From Pseudoalteromonas prydzensis (GTDB lineage Bacteria; Pseudomonadota; Gammaproteobacteria; Enterobacterales; Alteromonadaceae), in NCBI RefSeq assembly GCF_001661495.1, contig NZ_BDDT01000005.1, positions 124,001 to 188,000 of the forward strand: DNA of 64,000 bases, given 5' to 3'. The position numbers and the translations under genes are program-made. Below are positions 52,643-61,896 of this stretch, piece after piece (the stretch's first letter is position 1; every line of letters begins with the position of its first letter). The notes under the pieces are model-generated. The model did no database searches. It was not told the DNA's origin and saw only the letters and a list, made by a program, of their open reading frames with translations.

Positions 52643-53239
52643 TTAAATAAGCAACTCAACAATATACTTCATCACTTGGCGTGAGTAGATCATACTGGTG
52701 TGACTTAAATGGAACACTTTGTGCTCTGCCATGCCATTGAGCTTGGTTTCGTCAAGTAACACAGTGCCATCGGATTGACTGCCTTTGGCTATTAACGGCA
52801 TGAGCCCGATCGGTAAATCGCCGGCAATACTGTAGAGCTTTGCGTTAAATGGCCAATCACCATTTTCAGTGAGTAAAAATTCCACACTGTTTTTTAAAAA
52901 CACATCAAAGCCTTTTTGCTGCATCCTGCGCGCGATATGGCTGCCCTTGTGCGGGGTGCCTAAGGTGATGACTTTTTCAACATTTTGGCTTTGCTCTGAA
53001 TTTGCAGCAAGGTATGCACGCGCCACCAGTCCGCCCATTGAATGACACACAAGGGCCGTGCTTTTACCATCAATAAAGGCATCAATCTGTGCAAAAATAG
53101 CGGCACGATCGGGAGACAATGTATTATATGAAAGGTTGAGTATGCTCAGCCCAGACTTTTCGAGCTGCGAGCATAAAGGGCGCATCACAAAGCCAGACAT
53201 ATACAAACCATGCAACACCACAACTTGTTTAACAGCCAT
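52643..53239 (-). CDS. Small alpha/beta-hydrolase, lipase-like
   Basis: A 198-aa protein. The oxyanion region is VVLHGLYMSG and the nucleophile elbow is CHSMGG with S67, so the first Gly of the usual G-x-S-x-G is Cys. The later TLGTPHKGSHIA is typical of lipase/PGAP1-like hydrolases. A His in FHLSHTSMIYS near the C-terminus would complete the triad. It has no signal peptide, so it acts in the cytoplasm. The substrate may be an ester or lipid but is unknown. The gene lies 26 bp downstream of yaeQ and may be cotranscribed with it. Confidence 0.85.
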   Translation of the reverse strand: MAVKQVVVLHGLYMSGFVMRPLCSQLEKSGLSILNLSYNTLSPDRAAIFAQIDAFIDGKSTALVCHSMGGLVARAYLAANSEQSQNVEKVITLGTPHKGSHIARRMQQKGFDVFLKNSVEFLLTENGDWPFNAKLYSIAGDLPIGLMPLIAKGSQSDGTVLLDETKLNGMAEHKVFHLSHTSMIYSRQVMKYIVELLI

Positions 53240-53265
53240 ACACCCTCTTTTTTACAGAATACAAT

Positions 53266-53802
53266 TTACATTAATTGTACTGGTTTTATTTCAATGTTCA
53301 CTGAATCAGAGCTCACCCATACATCACCATCTTGAATAGTAATCGTCAGTGATATATTGCGATCAACTAATGCTGCAAGCGCTTGGGTTGCTGCAAAATC
53401 TAAGCTATAAATGCTCAAGTTTTTAAATTCATATAATTTAGGTTGCTGTTTTTGCCACCAAATAGCTTGGTTATTCTCACCATAAGTGTATAGCACCACT
53501 TTTTTAGATTTATTACAGGCTTTTTTAACACGCTTCTCGTCTGGTAAGCCAAGTTCAACCCACAGCTCAATCTCTTCACTGTAGTTTTTATGCCACAGCT
53601 CAGGCTCATCATCAGCCGATAAACCTTTAGTAAACTCTAAGCCTTCACAGGCATTGAGTGCGTATGCAAGCAAGCGGATCATCAAGCGCTGCTCGGTTTC
53701 AGAAGGGTGTTGTGCCAAGGTTAAATTAAAGTCTTGGTATACGTGGCGGTCCATATCGCTTAGCGATAACTGCGCTTTAATAATCGTCGATTTAAGGGCC
53801 AT
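53266..53802 (-). CDS. yaeQ: YaeQ family protein
   Basis: A 178-aa protein, the family size. It begins MALKSTIIKAQLSLSDMDRH, followed by YQDFNLTLAQHPSETEQRLM, and later DDEPELWHKNYSEEIELWVE and DEKRVKKACNKSKKVVLYTY, all hallmark YaeQ blocks. YaeQ has a PD-(D/E)XK nuclease-like fold; its biological role is not settled. It runs opposite to rbgA, with 91 bp between. Confidence 0.94.
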   Translation of the reverse strand: MALKSTIIKAQLSLSDMDRHVYQDFNLTLAQHPSETEQRLMIRLLAYALNACEGLEFTKGLSADDEPELWHKNYSEEIELWVELGLPDEKRVKKACNKSKKVVLYTYGENNQAIWWQKQQPKLYEFKNLSIYSLDFAATQALAALVDRNISLTITIQDGDVWVSSDSVNIEIKPVQLM

Positions 53803-53893
53803 AACAGTTTATTTGAAAAAATTTGCGCCAGTATAGCGCAATTAACAGCTTAGCCAGTTAAAATAGCGTGAAATTATCTGTAGGAGTTTAAAA

Positions 53894-54838
53894 ATGGCTA
53901 TCCAGTGGTTCCCTGGGCATATGAATAAAGCCCGTAATGAAATTAAAGAAATCATGCCACAAATGGATGTGATCATTGAAGTGCTTGATGCGCGCATTCC
54001 TTACAGTAGCGAAAATCCGATGGTGGCTACTTTGCGTGAAGGTAAGCCGGTCATCAAAATTTTGAATAAAGCGGATTTAGCCGATCCTAAAATGACCCAA
54101 GCGTGGAAGGATTACTTTGAGCAAGAAAATGGCGTTAAGGCGATTGCGTTTGGTAATGATAAAGCGGCTGAGGTTCATCGTATTAATGAGCTGTGTAAAA
54201 AGCTGGTGCCACACAAAGTAGGTGCTGATAAGCAAATTAAAGCCATGATCATGGGTATTCCAAACGTGGGTAAATCAACGCTAATTAATGTGTTGGCGGG
54301 TCGTATTGTTGCGAAAACAGGCAACGAGCCGGCGGTTACTAAAGCACAGCAACGTATTAAGCTTGAAGACGGCATCATGCTGTACGACACACCGGGTATG
54401 TTGTGGCCAAAAGTTGAAAACGAAAACTCAGGCTACCGTTTAGGTGCTACAGGTGCGATACGTGATACTGCACTCGAATATGAAGAAGTGGCAAGTTATA
54501 CCGCTGAATATTTGTTACGTGCGTATCCTGAGCTTTTAAAAGCCCGTTATAAAATTGATGAATTACCAGAAAATGATTGGGAATTTGTTGAAATGGCGGG
54601 TAAAAAGCGTGGTTGTATTCGTGGTGGCAACCAAATTGATACCTATAAAATGTCGGAAATTCTAATCAATGAATTACGCGATGGCATTATTGGCCGTATT
54701 ACCATGGAAACGCCAGCTATGCGTGAGGAAGAAGAAGTGATGGTTGCTGAGCTTCGTGCTGCGGCGGAGGCTAAAAAAGCCGCTAAAGAAGAAGAGAAAA
54801 AACAACGCAGAGCGCGAGCACGTAAAAATCGCCGTTAA
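53894..54838 (+). CDS. rbgA: Ribosome biogenesis GTPase YlqF/RbgA
   Basis: A 314-aa circularly permuted GTPase. The G4 motif NKAD (58-61) comes before G1 GIPNVGKST (121-129) and G3 DTPG (165-168), the order that defines this family. The start AIQWFPGHMNKA is the family signature. It promotes late assembly of the large ribosomal subunit in Bacillus; in gammaproteobacteria the role is assumed to be similar. The C-terminus is a basic Lys/Glu/Arg-rich tail (EEKKQRRARARKNRR). A terminator within the repeat region lies 44 bp downstream. Confidence 0.94.
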   Translation: MAIQWFPGHMNKARNEIKEIMPQMDVIIEVLDARIPYSSENPMVATLREGKPVIKILNKADLADPKMTQAWKDYFEQENGVKAIAFGNDKAAEVHRINELCKKLVPHKVGADKQIKAMIMGIPNVGKSTLINVLAGRIVAKTGNEPAVTKAQQRIKLEDGIMLYDTPGMLWPKVENENSGYRLGATGAIRDTALEYEEVASYTAEYLLRAYPELLKARYKIDELPENDWEFVEMAGKKRGCIRGGNQIDTYKMSEILINELRDGIIGRITMETPAMREEEEVMVAELRAAAEAKKAAKEEEKKQRRARARKNRR

Positions 54839-54882
54839 TTGTTTTTACATTAGGTAGCTCACTAAATAACAGACATAAAAAA

Positions 54883-54896
54883 AGCCCGTAAGGGCT
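54883..54896. terminator. Terminator after rbgA (within repeat copy A)
   Basis: agccc/gggct with a GTAA loop, flanked by seven A and seven T, makes a bidirectional terminator; rbgA ends 44 bp before it. The same hairpin recurs at 55251-55264 in copy B. Confidence 0.85.
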
Positions 54897-55134
54897 TTTT
54901 TAGTTTCATATCTACCGTCACCGATATGAGCAATGTAGCAAGTAAAATGTAGGGCGGTTACCCGTTATCAATATCAAGGGGCGTTGCGATTAATAACAGG
55001 TAACCAAGCTTTAACGTGGGCTACACGTGTTTCAGGGTCGAGAAACAAAACAGTTTATTCCGTACAAGCCGTAATGCGTTATCGCCTTGTTGATATTGAT
55101 TATCAGTTAGATCTTAATATGTGTCAACACCTAT

Positions 55135-55152
55135 TTGAAAATAATTCTCATT
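55135..55152. promoter_or_regulatory. Fur-box-like end of repeat copy A
   Basis: ttgaaaataattctcatt, read on the other strand as AATGAGAATTATTTTCAA, resembles a Fur box. No iron gene follows, so its role is open. Confidence 0.4.
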
Positions 55153-55241
55153 ACCGTGTTTGGTTTTGTATTTATATATAAAATACATATTGTTAGTTAA
55201 AAAATAATTTTACGTGGAGTTTTTGTTGCTGGAATTTTAGG

Positions 55242-55522
55242 CATAAAAAAAGCCCGTAAGGGCTTTTTTAGTTTCATATCTACCGTCACCGATATGAGCA
55301 ATGTAGCAAGTAAAATAGTAGGGCGGTTACCTGTTATCAACATCAAGGGGCGTTGCGGTTAGTAACAGGAAACCTTAGCGGTTTACGTGCGCCACACGTG
55401 TTTCAGGGTCGAGAAACAAACTGTTTATTCTGTACAAGTGGTGATGCTTTACCGTCTTGTTGATATTGATTATCAGTTAGATTTGTCGAACTGTCAACAC
55501 CCAATTGAAAATAATTCTCATT
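55242..55522. repeat. Tandem noncoding repeat, copy B
   Basis: This 281-bp unit repeats the order of elements of copy A: terminator, tcatatc/gatatga hairpin, ggttacctgttat inverted-repeat arm, tgtttc/gaaaca hairpin, and the conserved ttgttgatattgattatcag before the terminal Fur-like box. The two copies are nearly identical over the first 60 or so bases and more divergent in the middle. Between the copies lies about 90 bp of A/T-rich sequence; about 70 bp follow before the DUF3857 gene ends. Confidence 0.85.
55505..55522. promoter_or_regulatory. Fur-box-like end of repeat copy B
   Basis: The same ttgaaaataattctcatt as in copy A, 70 bp from the 3' end of the DUF3857 gene; no iron gene follows. 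Confidence 0.4.
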
Positions 55523-55592
55523 TATTTGTGGCTTTGTAAAAAGCTCAATAAAAGCAATGTATTGGCATTTAAACTAGTGTTGGGCTTTATAA

Positions 55593-58541
55593 TTATGGTG
55601 TTTTCTGGTTATTCACTCTGCGATTTATTTGTGCCATTAACTCTTTATCTTTGCTTCCTTCGCTATCGACGATAAGTAAAAAGTGATCGCCTTGCTTATC
55701 AATCACTTTGATAACCGTATTTTCAAGTTGTGTTTTACCATAAGTTACTTCTACGCTAGCTATATCCTGAAAGTGTTTTAAGTTTGATTCAAGTTGATCT
55801 TGTTCATTTTTCCAATAACTAAAAATATAGTTGTCGCTTATACCATTGCCGTCGTTACGAAAATCTACCCATGCATCGCTGTAAAAAAATAGCACATCTT
55901 CATCAATAGGCACTAATTGATGACGTTTCAAAAATTGCATTTGAAATGACCATAATTTATCGCCCTTAACGATCGCGGTACTCGGTAACAAGTAAACCTC
56001 TTCGAGCAAGCTTAAAAATAAAATGGGAGCCCAAATTATGGCGATCACAATATTTCTTACTCGCCATTTAGAGTTGTATGCAAGTGCGTCAGATGATTGG
56101 TTTAGGTGTTGAATGTAGTTAACTAATGGCAGCCAAATAAAAGGAATTATACACAGCGCAAAAGTTGAGTAATCGTCAAACCGTGTTGTTACTGTAAGTA
56201 CTAAAAGGAGTAGCCATGCCACAATAGCTAGCGCATTAGGCATTATTTTGTTCTTTTTATGGTGCTCTTGACTGTGTGCAAGGAGCTCCAAAAATAAAGG
56301 ATAGAAAAAGAACAGCGAAAAAATCCCGCGAGCAATCGGCATGATATGACTATTTTGCTGTATTTTAATTGCTTTCCAGTTGCGATAACTCCAGTAGTTA
56401 ATAAATAACCCTAAGGTAAAAATACTATAAAGAATAAACTTAGTATTCGTAACTGGGTAAAACTGCGCATCACTAAATGTCGGGCGTTTTGCTGATTCAA
56501 TACGCCATGCGACAATAAAAAAGAGCATAGCAAGCAGATAAACAAGTAACACTAAAATGATCCAATCATCTTCTAGCGCAAAGCCGTCAGTGGTATCCGC
56601 ACTTACATATTTAACAATGCCAAACTGTGAATTGTCGATTAATTTGGCCCGTTCGCTCAGGTACAGTTTAATCTGATCCGCTGGAATATGATCTTGCTTG
56701 GCGCTAAATGAAAAATCGAGTGTTAAAGTGTTGTCTACAAAGTGGATATTTTTTTTGAAATTAAAGAACGCATTATCAATTTCATTTTGTTCATCATCAA
56801 AGTGCCAATTTGGCTCTTCAAATTTGACCTTAATGGTTGTTTTAATATTATTAGGGTACTTAAAATACAGCGGCGCAGTGCGATTAATTTGATCGGGTTC
56901 GTAAACACTATTTTGTATATCAGAGGCATAAAAGTCGGCTCTTAGCCCTTCATCGTCGGGTTGCCAAAAGTCATTAATAAGGTAAAACTCATCGCTTGTG
57001 AATTCGCCGTTATTTTTATTTTCAGTCACCGTCATCGGCTTATCAATGGTAATACCTTGAAAGTAACCTTGATAATATTCGTGGTAATCTTTCGCTATTT
57101 GATCAAGCCCATTACGGGCTAACGAACTACGTCTATTGATAGCTTCAAACTGACTATAAATGTAGCGAGTTTGAAATGTTGCAGGTTGCTCTGGTTTAAG
57201 CGCAATGCTGTAGTTATCTTGAGATTTAATGGCAATAGCATCGACTGCGGGAGTCATTGCGGTAAGGCTTTGTTGAAAAGGTTTAACAATGAGCGCATAA
57301 CCATAATTGGGTTGTGCTAAATGCGCGAGAGTGCCAGTTTGATAGTTTATGGTTGGGTCTAACCAATAACGTTGCCCTGCATGCTCAAGTGTGACGATCA
57401 CATGATCAAACAGCTGTGCAGAGGCAGGAAGCTCAATCAATCGCTTACCTTCAGCTGTGTTTACTAATGCAGGGTAAGCTGAAATGCCCATTGCTTTAAG
57501 TAATGAAATTAGCAGTACAGTTTTGTCTTTGCAATCACCATAGCGAAGCGCCAGTGTTTCCGAAGCTGAGGTGGGCTGATGGGAGTTAGTGCCCATTTCA
57601 AGACCTAAGTAGCGCACTTCGTCTTGGCTAAACTTTAATGCAGCAGCAATGCGATCGGAAACTTTTGGATTGCTTAGTGCTATTTCATCGGCAATCTGGC
57701 TGACGGATGGTGTTACTTCTATTGCTGATTGGTATAACGGCGCCGCCCAGTTTGCTACTTCCTGCCATGATTTTAACTCAGAGAAAAACACTTGTTTATA
57801 AGGGCTATACCACTGTGGTACTTGGCTTGAGGATGCAACGGTGGGTTGGTTTTGCAAACTAATTTGATAGTCATGCCCAAGCTCTAGTGGGGTGTCGGTT
57901 ATTTCAACTTCGCCATTGACAGTATTGATGTATAAAGGCGTATCCTTTTGCCATAACACCCGCATAAACTGTTGTGCCACTGGTACCGACCAATTCAAAG
58001 TGCGCGATGCAGCAAAATGTTGATAAATAGGATTACGGCCAGTAATAGTGTAGCTGTAGTCGAGCTGATCGTTAATGCGCATATCATCAACAATAATATT
58101 TAAACTTAAACTGCCGTTGTAAATGCGATTAGCTAACTCGGTTTCACGCTGTAATACTTTAAACTGCGCACTGGCTAACTTATCTATGTATTGCCCGTCA
58201 CGAATAACGCCTAAGCCGTTTAGTGTAAGGGTTTGATAGCTAGGATCGAAATCTAAATTTAACTGGCTTATGTAGTCGATACCGGTTTGATTTACCGCTT
58301 GCATAACGGTGCGAGTATAGCGCTGTGAAGGTTGCTGGGCTGAGACCTTTATTTGAGTATCGAGTAGTAGATAATATGTGCCATCTAAAATTTTGTTTGT
58401 TGGAATTTCAGTTGCAATCAATTGCTGCTGTTTTACCCAGTCATCGGCTGGCTGTATTTGATATTCTTGGCTGCTACTTAAAAAACTGATCGTGAGTAAA
58501 AAAGCACAAAACATGCGAGTTGCTAATTGAGTCCATTTCAT
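55593..58541 (-). CDS. DUF3857/transglutaminase-like membrane protein
   Basis: A 982-aa protein with a signal peptide (to about residue 24). A DUF3857 domain (about 60-240) is followed by a transglutaminase-like core with C337 (RYGDCKDKT), H380 (FDHVIV) and D395 (WLDPT), so the catalytic triad is complete. The C-terminal third has several hydrophobic helices (e.g. WIILVLLVYLLAMLFFIVAW and FILYSIFTLGLFINYW) that would anchor it in the inner membrane. The enzyme may act on periplasmic proteins or peptides; the substrate is unknown. The gene seems monocistronic and ends close to the tandem repeats. Confidence 0.88.
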   Translation of the reverse strand: MKWTQLATRMFCAFLLTISFLSSSQEYQIQPADDWVKQQQLIATEIPTNKILDGTYYLLLDTQIKVSAQQPSQRYTRTVMQAVNQTGIDYISQLNLDFDPSYQTLTLNGLGVIRDGQYIDKLASAQFKVLQRETELANRIYNGSLSLNIIVDDMRINDQLDYSYTITGRNPIYQHFAASRTLNWSVPVAQQFMRVLWQKDTPLYINTVNGEVEITDTPLELGHDYQISLQNQPTVASSSQVPQWYSPYKQVFFSELKSWQEVANWAAPLYQSAIEVTPSVSQIADEIALSNPKVSDRIAAALKFSQDEVRYLGLEMGTNSHQPTSASETLALRYGDCKDKTVLLISLLKAMGISAYPALVNTAEGKRLIELPASAQLFDHVIVTLEHAGQRYWLDPTINYQTGTLAHLAQPNYGYALIVKPFQQSLTAMTPAVDAIAIKSQDNYSIALKPEQPATFQTRYIYSQFEAINRRSSLARNGLDQIAKDYHEYYQGYFQGITIDKPMTVTENKNNGEFTSDEFYLINDFWQPDDEGLRADFYASDIQNSVYEPDQINRTAPLYFKYPNNIKTTIKVKFEEPNWHFDDEQNEIDNAFFNFKKNIHFVDNTLTLDFSFSAKQDHIPADQIKLYLSERAKLIDNSQFGIVKYVSADTTDGFALEDDWIILVLLVYLLAMLFFIVAWRIESAKRPTFSDAQFYPVTNTKFILYSIFTLGLFINYWSYRNWKAIKIQQNSHIMPIARGIFSLFFFYPLFLELLAHSQEHHKKNKIMPNALAIVAWLLLLVLTVTTRFDDYSTFALCIIPFIWLPLVNYIQHLNQSSDALAYNSKWRVRNIVIAIIWAPILFLSLLEEVYLLPSTAIVKGDKLWSFQMQFLKRHQLVPIDEDVLFFYSDAWVDFRNDGNGISDNYIFSYWKNEQDQLESNLKHFQDIASVEVTYGKTQLENTVIKVIDKQGDHFLLIVDSEGSKDKELMAQINRRVNNQKTP

Positions 58542-58698
58542 TATTGTTCTTCTTGTTGGTAAAGTCTGGATATCCTTCTTGTTATTAGATTACCAAGCAA
58601 AGAGCTATAAGCCAATTAGGTATAAGGTTTATTGCTAAATTAAAAACTAGTAAATAATACGTAAATCTGCGATGTTAAACAAAAAACAGGAGAAAATC

Positions 58699-59208
58699 AT
58701 GGAAGAAACGAAAGCTTCACCAGCGCTTGAAAGTGGCATCGCAGACGATATGGTTGGCATTAAAGGTTGGCTTATATTGGTGGCTATCGGTGTGGTTATA
58801 GCACCATTTCGATTAATTGCATTTATGCTAAATACTTACCCTGAGTTATTTACAACAGGTACTTGGCAGTCACTTACCTCGCAGTTTGGGGATTATTATC
58901 ACCCCTACTGGGAGCCGCTACTATTGAGTGAAATGGTGTTTAATACTTTAATCACCCTCGCATCTTTATATTTAATTGTGTTGTTCTTTAAGAAAAAGGC
59001 CCAGTTCCCTAAATGGTATATTGGCATTGCCGTATCGAGTTTAGTTTTTATTGTTGCAGATGCCTTTGCAATAAGAATGATAATCCCAGATGCACCTGTT
59101 TTTGATGGCGAAACTAGATTAGAAATTATTCGCGGGGTGCTTACGGTCGTTATTTGGGTGCCCTATATGCTAATTTCTGAACGTGTTAAAGCAACGTTTG
59201 TGCGTTAG
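58699..59208 (+). CDS. DUF2569 family membrane protein
   Basis: A 169-aa protein. The ATG at 58699 is chosen because aggag lies 6 nt upstream; a start 27 nt earlier lacks one. Four hydrophobic helices are seen, and the N-terminal motif GIKGWLILVAIGVVIAPFRL marks DUF2569. Function is unknown. It overlaps the end of the convergent histidine kinase gene by 4 bp. Confidence 0.86.
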   Translation: MEETKASPALESGIADDMVGIKGWLILVAIGVVIAPFRLIAFMLNTYPELFTTGTWQSLTSQFGDYYHPYWEPLLLSEMVFNTLITLASLYLIVLFFKKKAQFPKWYIGIAVSSLVFIVADAFAIRMIIPDAPVFDGETRLEIIRGVLTVVIWVPYMLISERVKATFVR

Positions 59209-60500
59209 TTTGTTTTATATATTGGTAAAGTAATTACGGCGAGCGTGCCTTGAGCGTGTGGGTTAGTAAGTAGCTGTAACTTACCGCCTTGATTACGAAT
59301 GAGTTCGCGGCTGATCACTAAACCTATACCTGCACCTTGTGCTTTGGTTGAATAAAATGGCACGAACAGGTTTTCGGGATTCGCAATACCAGTGCCGTTA
59401 TCGAGCAGCTCAATAATTACTTTGTTATCTTTTTGCTGCCAATTGAGTATAGGAGGTGAGTTGCCGCCAGCTTCAAAGGCATTTTTTATGAGGTTGATTA
59501 GTGCTTGTTCTAGCTGACCTAAATCGACCGTAAAATTCACAGGCTGAGGTGAGTGAATCACTAATTCAGGATAGATAGCTTGTAGCCGTAAGTTCACTTG
59601 TTCAGTATTGATGAGCTGTTTGTTTGGCGTAGGCAGTTTTGAAAATGAACTGTAGCTACTTACAAAATCAAGCAAATGTTGCGCACGTTTTTCAATTACT
59701 TGCAGCATGTCTTGGGCAAGGTCGGGCTGAGTCGTTATTTGCCCTTGCTGTTTCATGGCTTGTAATGATTGGCTCATTGAGTAAATCGGCGTTAGGGAGT
59801 TTCGTACTTCATGGTTGAGCACGCGAATTAAGCGCTGCCAAATGTCTTGTTCATTCGCACGTAGCTGTTGCTCAATAGAGAACAGAGTAATGAGTTCGTA
59901 ATTTCGCCCTGTGCGCCAAAATGTTTGCGAAGAGGCGATATAGCGGCGGTTAAAACGAGATTCTTTTTTTATCTGCCAACTACCGTCGTTATAAATTAAC
60001 CCTAAGTCAGCATAGCTTAACCCCTCAACATTTGGTGTTACTAAAGTGCTAATAAAGGCCTTGTTTGTAAAGTAAATGAGCCCATGTGGGTCTAAAATAA
60101 CAATAGGTAAATCAAGCATACGAGCAAATTCAAACACGAATTCTTCGGTTTGCATGTAATGACGTTTATTTTTGGCAATCTTACTGCTCAGTTTATTAAA
60201 ATCACTTTTAAGCCCGGCAATACGGCCACTTTGGTATTTTGCAAGATGCCAGCTGTTATTCTCGTCGTTAGCGAGACCATCAAGTTGTAAACCAAAACGC
60301 TCTAACACATCTGTAATGAGCCGATAGCATTTTATTAAAGCAAAAGTACTAACTGCAAATATTGGTAGTATTAAACTAGCACTGGCAAACCAATCTAAAT
60401 CCCAGCTTATTGCGAGTAGGATACATATTACCAGCAATATAAAGGTCACTAAATAAAGATAACGCTTTAGGTATTGTTCAAATGACGTGGTTTTTGGCAT
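59205..60500 (-). CDS. Sensor histidine kinase, module 2
   Basis: A 431-aa protein with two N-terminal membrane helices (about 13-55). A PAS-like region (about 120-200) precedes the H-box VLNHEVRNSLTPIYSMSQSL, and the HATPase domain has IELLDNGTGI, the G2-type GAGIGLVISRELI and a Gly-rich end. It is clearly related to the module 1 kinase in layout and in the NSLTP sequence after the phospho-His. It begins at the very end of the regulator gene (TAATG overlap), so the pair is coupled. Confidence 0.91.
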   Translation of the reverse strand: MPKTTSFEQYLKRYLYLVTFILLVICILLAISWDLDWFASASLILPIFAVSTFALIKCYRLITDVLERFGLQLDGLANDENNSWHLAKYQSGRIAGLKSDFNKLSSKIAKNKRHYMQTEEFVFEFARMLDLPIVILDPHGLIYFTNKAFISTLVTPNVEGLSYADLGLIYNDGSWQIKKESRFNRRYIASSQTFWRTGRNYELITLFSIEQQLRANEQDIWQRLIRVLNHEVRNSLTPIYSMSQSLQAMKQQGQITTQPDLAQDMLQVIEKRAQHLLDFVSSYSSFSKLPTPNKQLINTEQVNLRLQAIYPELVIHSPQPVNFTVDLGQLEQALINLIKNAFEAGGNSPPILNWQQKDNKVIIELLDNGTGIANPENLFVPFYSTKAQGAGIGLVISRELIRNQGGKLQLLTNPHAQGTLAVITLPIYKTN

Positions 60501-61879
60501 TAACTGTCTGCTTCTTTTAAATCAAGCTGATGCTTATCGATGCGCCTGTAAATAGCTGATTTACTTAATCCTAAAAATTCTCCAGCAGCAATAACATTGC
60601 CATTAAATTCAGCCAGTGCTTTTTGGATCATTTGTTTTTCAAGCTCTTCCAACGGTAATAGCGGCAGCGATTGCTTATCTGTTGCGCTATTGCTGACTTC
60701 ACTACTGGGTTGTTCAAGAGTTAAATCACTGGCGTCAATATTGTCGTTATCGCTCATGATCACGGCTCGCTCAACACAATGGCTAAGCTCTCTTACATTA
60801 CCAGGCCAATGGTACTGGGTAAGCGCCAGCGTCGCTTCGCCAGTCAGTGTCATGCCGCTGCGCTGATATTTTTTACTGTGTGTTGCCAACAAGTGATTAG
60901 CCAGCTCAACGATATCTTCCGGGCGTTCGCGCAGGGGCGGAATGTGTAGTTCAATGGTGTTAAGCCTGAACAGCAAATCGCGGCGAAATTCTCCCTCTTC
61001 AATTGCTTTAGCAAGTTCGGCATTGGTTGCAGCAATGATCCGCACATCGGCAATTTGGGTTTGACTAGAGCCTAATACTTCAAACTCTTGGCTTTCGAGT
61101 ACGCGCAACATTTTACTTTGTAGCTCAAGGGGGAGCGTGGCTATTTCATCTAAAAATAAGGTACCGCCATTAGCTATTTCAAAGCGGCCTAAGCGGTCTT
61201 CTTTGGCATCAGTAAACGCGCCTTTTTTATGACCAAATAATTCACTTTCAAATAAAGATGGCGCAATAGCGCCGATATTGACGCTCACGTAACGTTGCTC
61301 ACAGCGATTAGAATGCTGATGAATATATTGCGCTAATAAGCTTTTGCCGGTGCCATTTTCGCCGGTGATTAAAATGCTGGCATCGGTTTTTGCTGCGCGT
61401 TTAGCGCGTGCAAGTAGTTGCTGCATAGTGGGGGAGTTGGCAATATAATCGGCATTTTGAGTGGTGTTTAAGGCTTTTAAACAGGCATTGTCGTGGTTGC
61501 TTTTGCTTAGTTTAAGCTGCTGCTGTACCACCGCTGTTAAGCGCAGGTTATTCCACGGTTTTTCAACAAAATCAAGCGCACCTAATTGCATCGCTTTTAC
61601 GGCAACATCCACGCTTGCCCATGCCGTCATTACGATAACAGGAATAGTTGAGCTAAGCGACTGCAACTGTTTTAAAAATCGTAACCCCTCTTCACCCGAG
61701 GTCGTATCGAGCCTAAAGTTCATATCTAACAGTATCAGGCTAATAGCACTGTTGTTGATTATTTCCAGCGCTTGCTCTGGGCCTTGTGCTTCAATGCATT
61801 GATAGCCAATTTGATTTAATGCAACGATGGCGGCCATGCGAACATCGGCTTGGTCGTCGATAACTAAAATTGTGTCCAT
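60500..61879 (-). CDS. Sigma-54-dependent response regulator (NtrC type), module 2
   Basis: A 459-aa protein counted from the ATG at 61879 (aagaagaac upstream). Domains: receiver with phospho-acceptor D52 (LILLDMNFRLDTTSGEEGL), AAA+ with Walker A GENGTGKS (173-180) and a Fis-type helix-turn-helix at the end (NVIAAGEFLGLSKSAIYRRI). The sigma-54 contact loop reads GAFTDA (220-225). It shares the run D-M-N-F-x-x-D-T-T-S-G-x-E-G-L around the phosphorylation site with the module 1 regulator, so the two are paralogues. It is placed after an FtsX/MacB permease and before its kinase, as in module 1. Confidence 0.92.
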   Translation of the reverse strand: MDTILVIDDQADVRMAAIVALNQIGYQCIEAQGPEQALEIINNSAISLILLDMNFRLDTTSGEEGLRFLKQLQSLSSTIPVIVMTAWASVDVAVKAMQLGALDFVEKPWNNLRLTAVVQQQLKLSKSNHDNACLKALNTTQNADYIANSPTMQQLLARAKRAAKTDASILITGENGTGKSLLAQYIHQHSNRCEQRYVSVNIGAIAPSLFESELFGHKKGAFTDAKEDRLGRFEIANGGTLFLDEIATLPLELQSKMLRVLESQEFEVLGSSQTQIADVRIIAATNAELAKAIEEGEFRRDLLFRLNTIELHIPPLRERPEDIVELANHLLATHSKKYQRSGMTLTGEATLALTQYHWPGNVRELSHCVERAVIMSDNDNIDASDLTLEQPSSEVSNSATDKQSLPLLPLEELEKQMIQKALAEFNGNVIAAGEFLGLSKSAIYRRIDKHQLDLKEADS

Positions 61880-61896
61880 TTTGTTCTTCTTGTTTT

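Larger units (their letters stand above)
54874..55152. repeat. Tandem noncoding repeat, copy A
   Basis: This 279-bp unit is closely matched by copy B 368 bp further on. It begins with a terminator hairpin (agccc-gtaa-gggct flanked by A and T runs). Next come a tcatatc/gatatga hairpin, a near-perfect inverted repeat ggttacccgttat/ataacaggtaacc and a tgtttc/gaaaca hairpin, and it ends in ttgaaaataattctcatt. A frame of 65 codons (54984-55181) crosses it, but copy B has a 2-nt length change in this frame, so it is not a conserved gene. Confidence 0.85.

Noticed and set aside
54984..55181. Small frame of 65 codons inside repeat copy A
   Set aside because: The matching part of copy B has a 2-nt length change, so the frame is not conserved between copies, and the start has no ribosome binding site.
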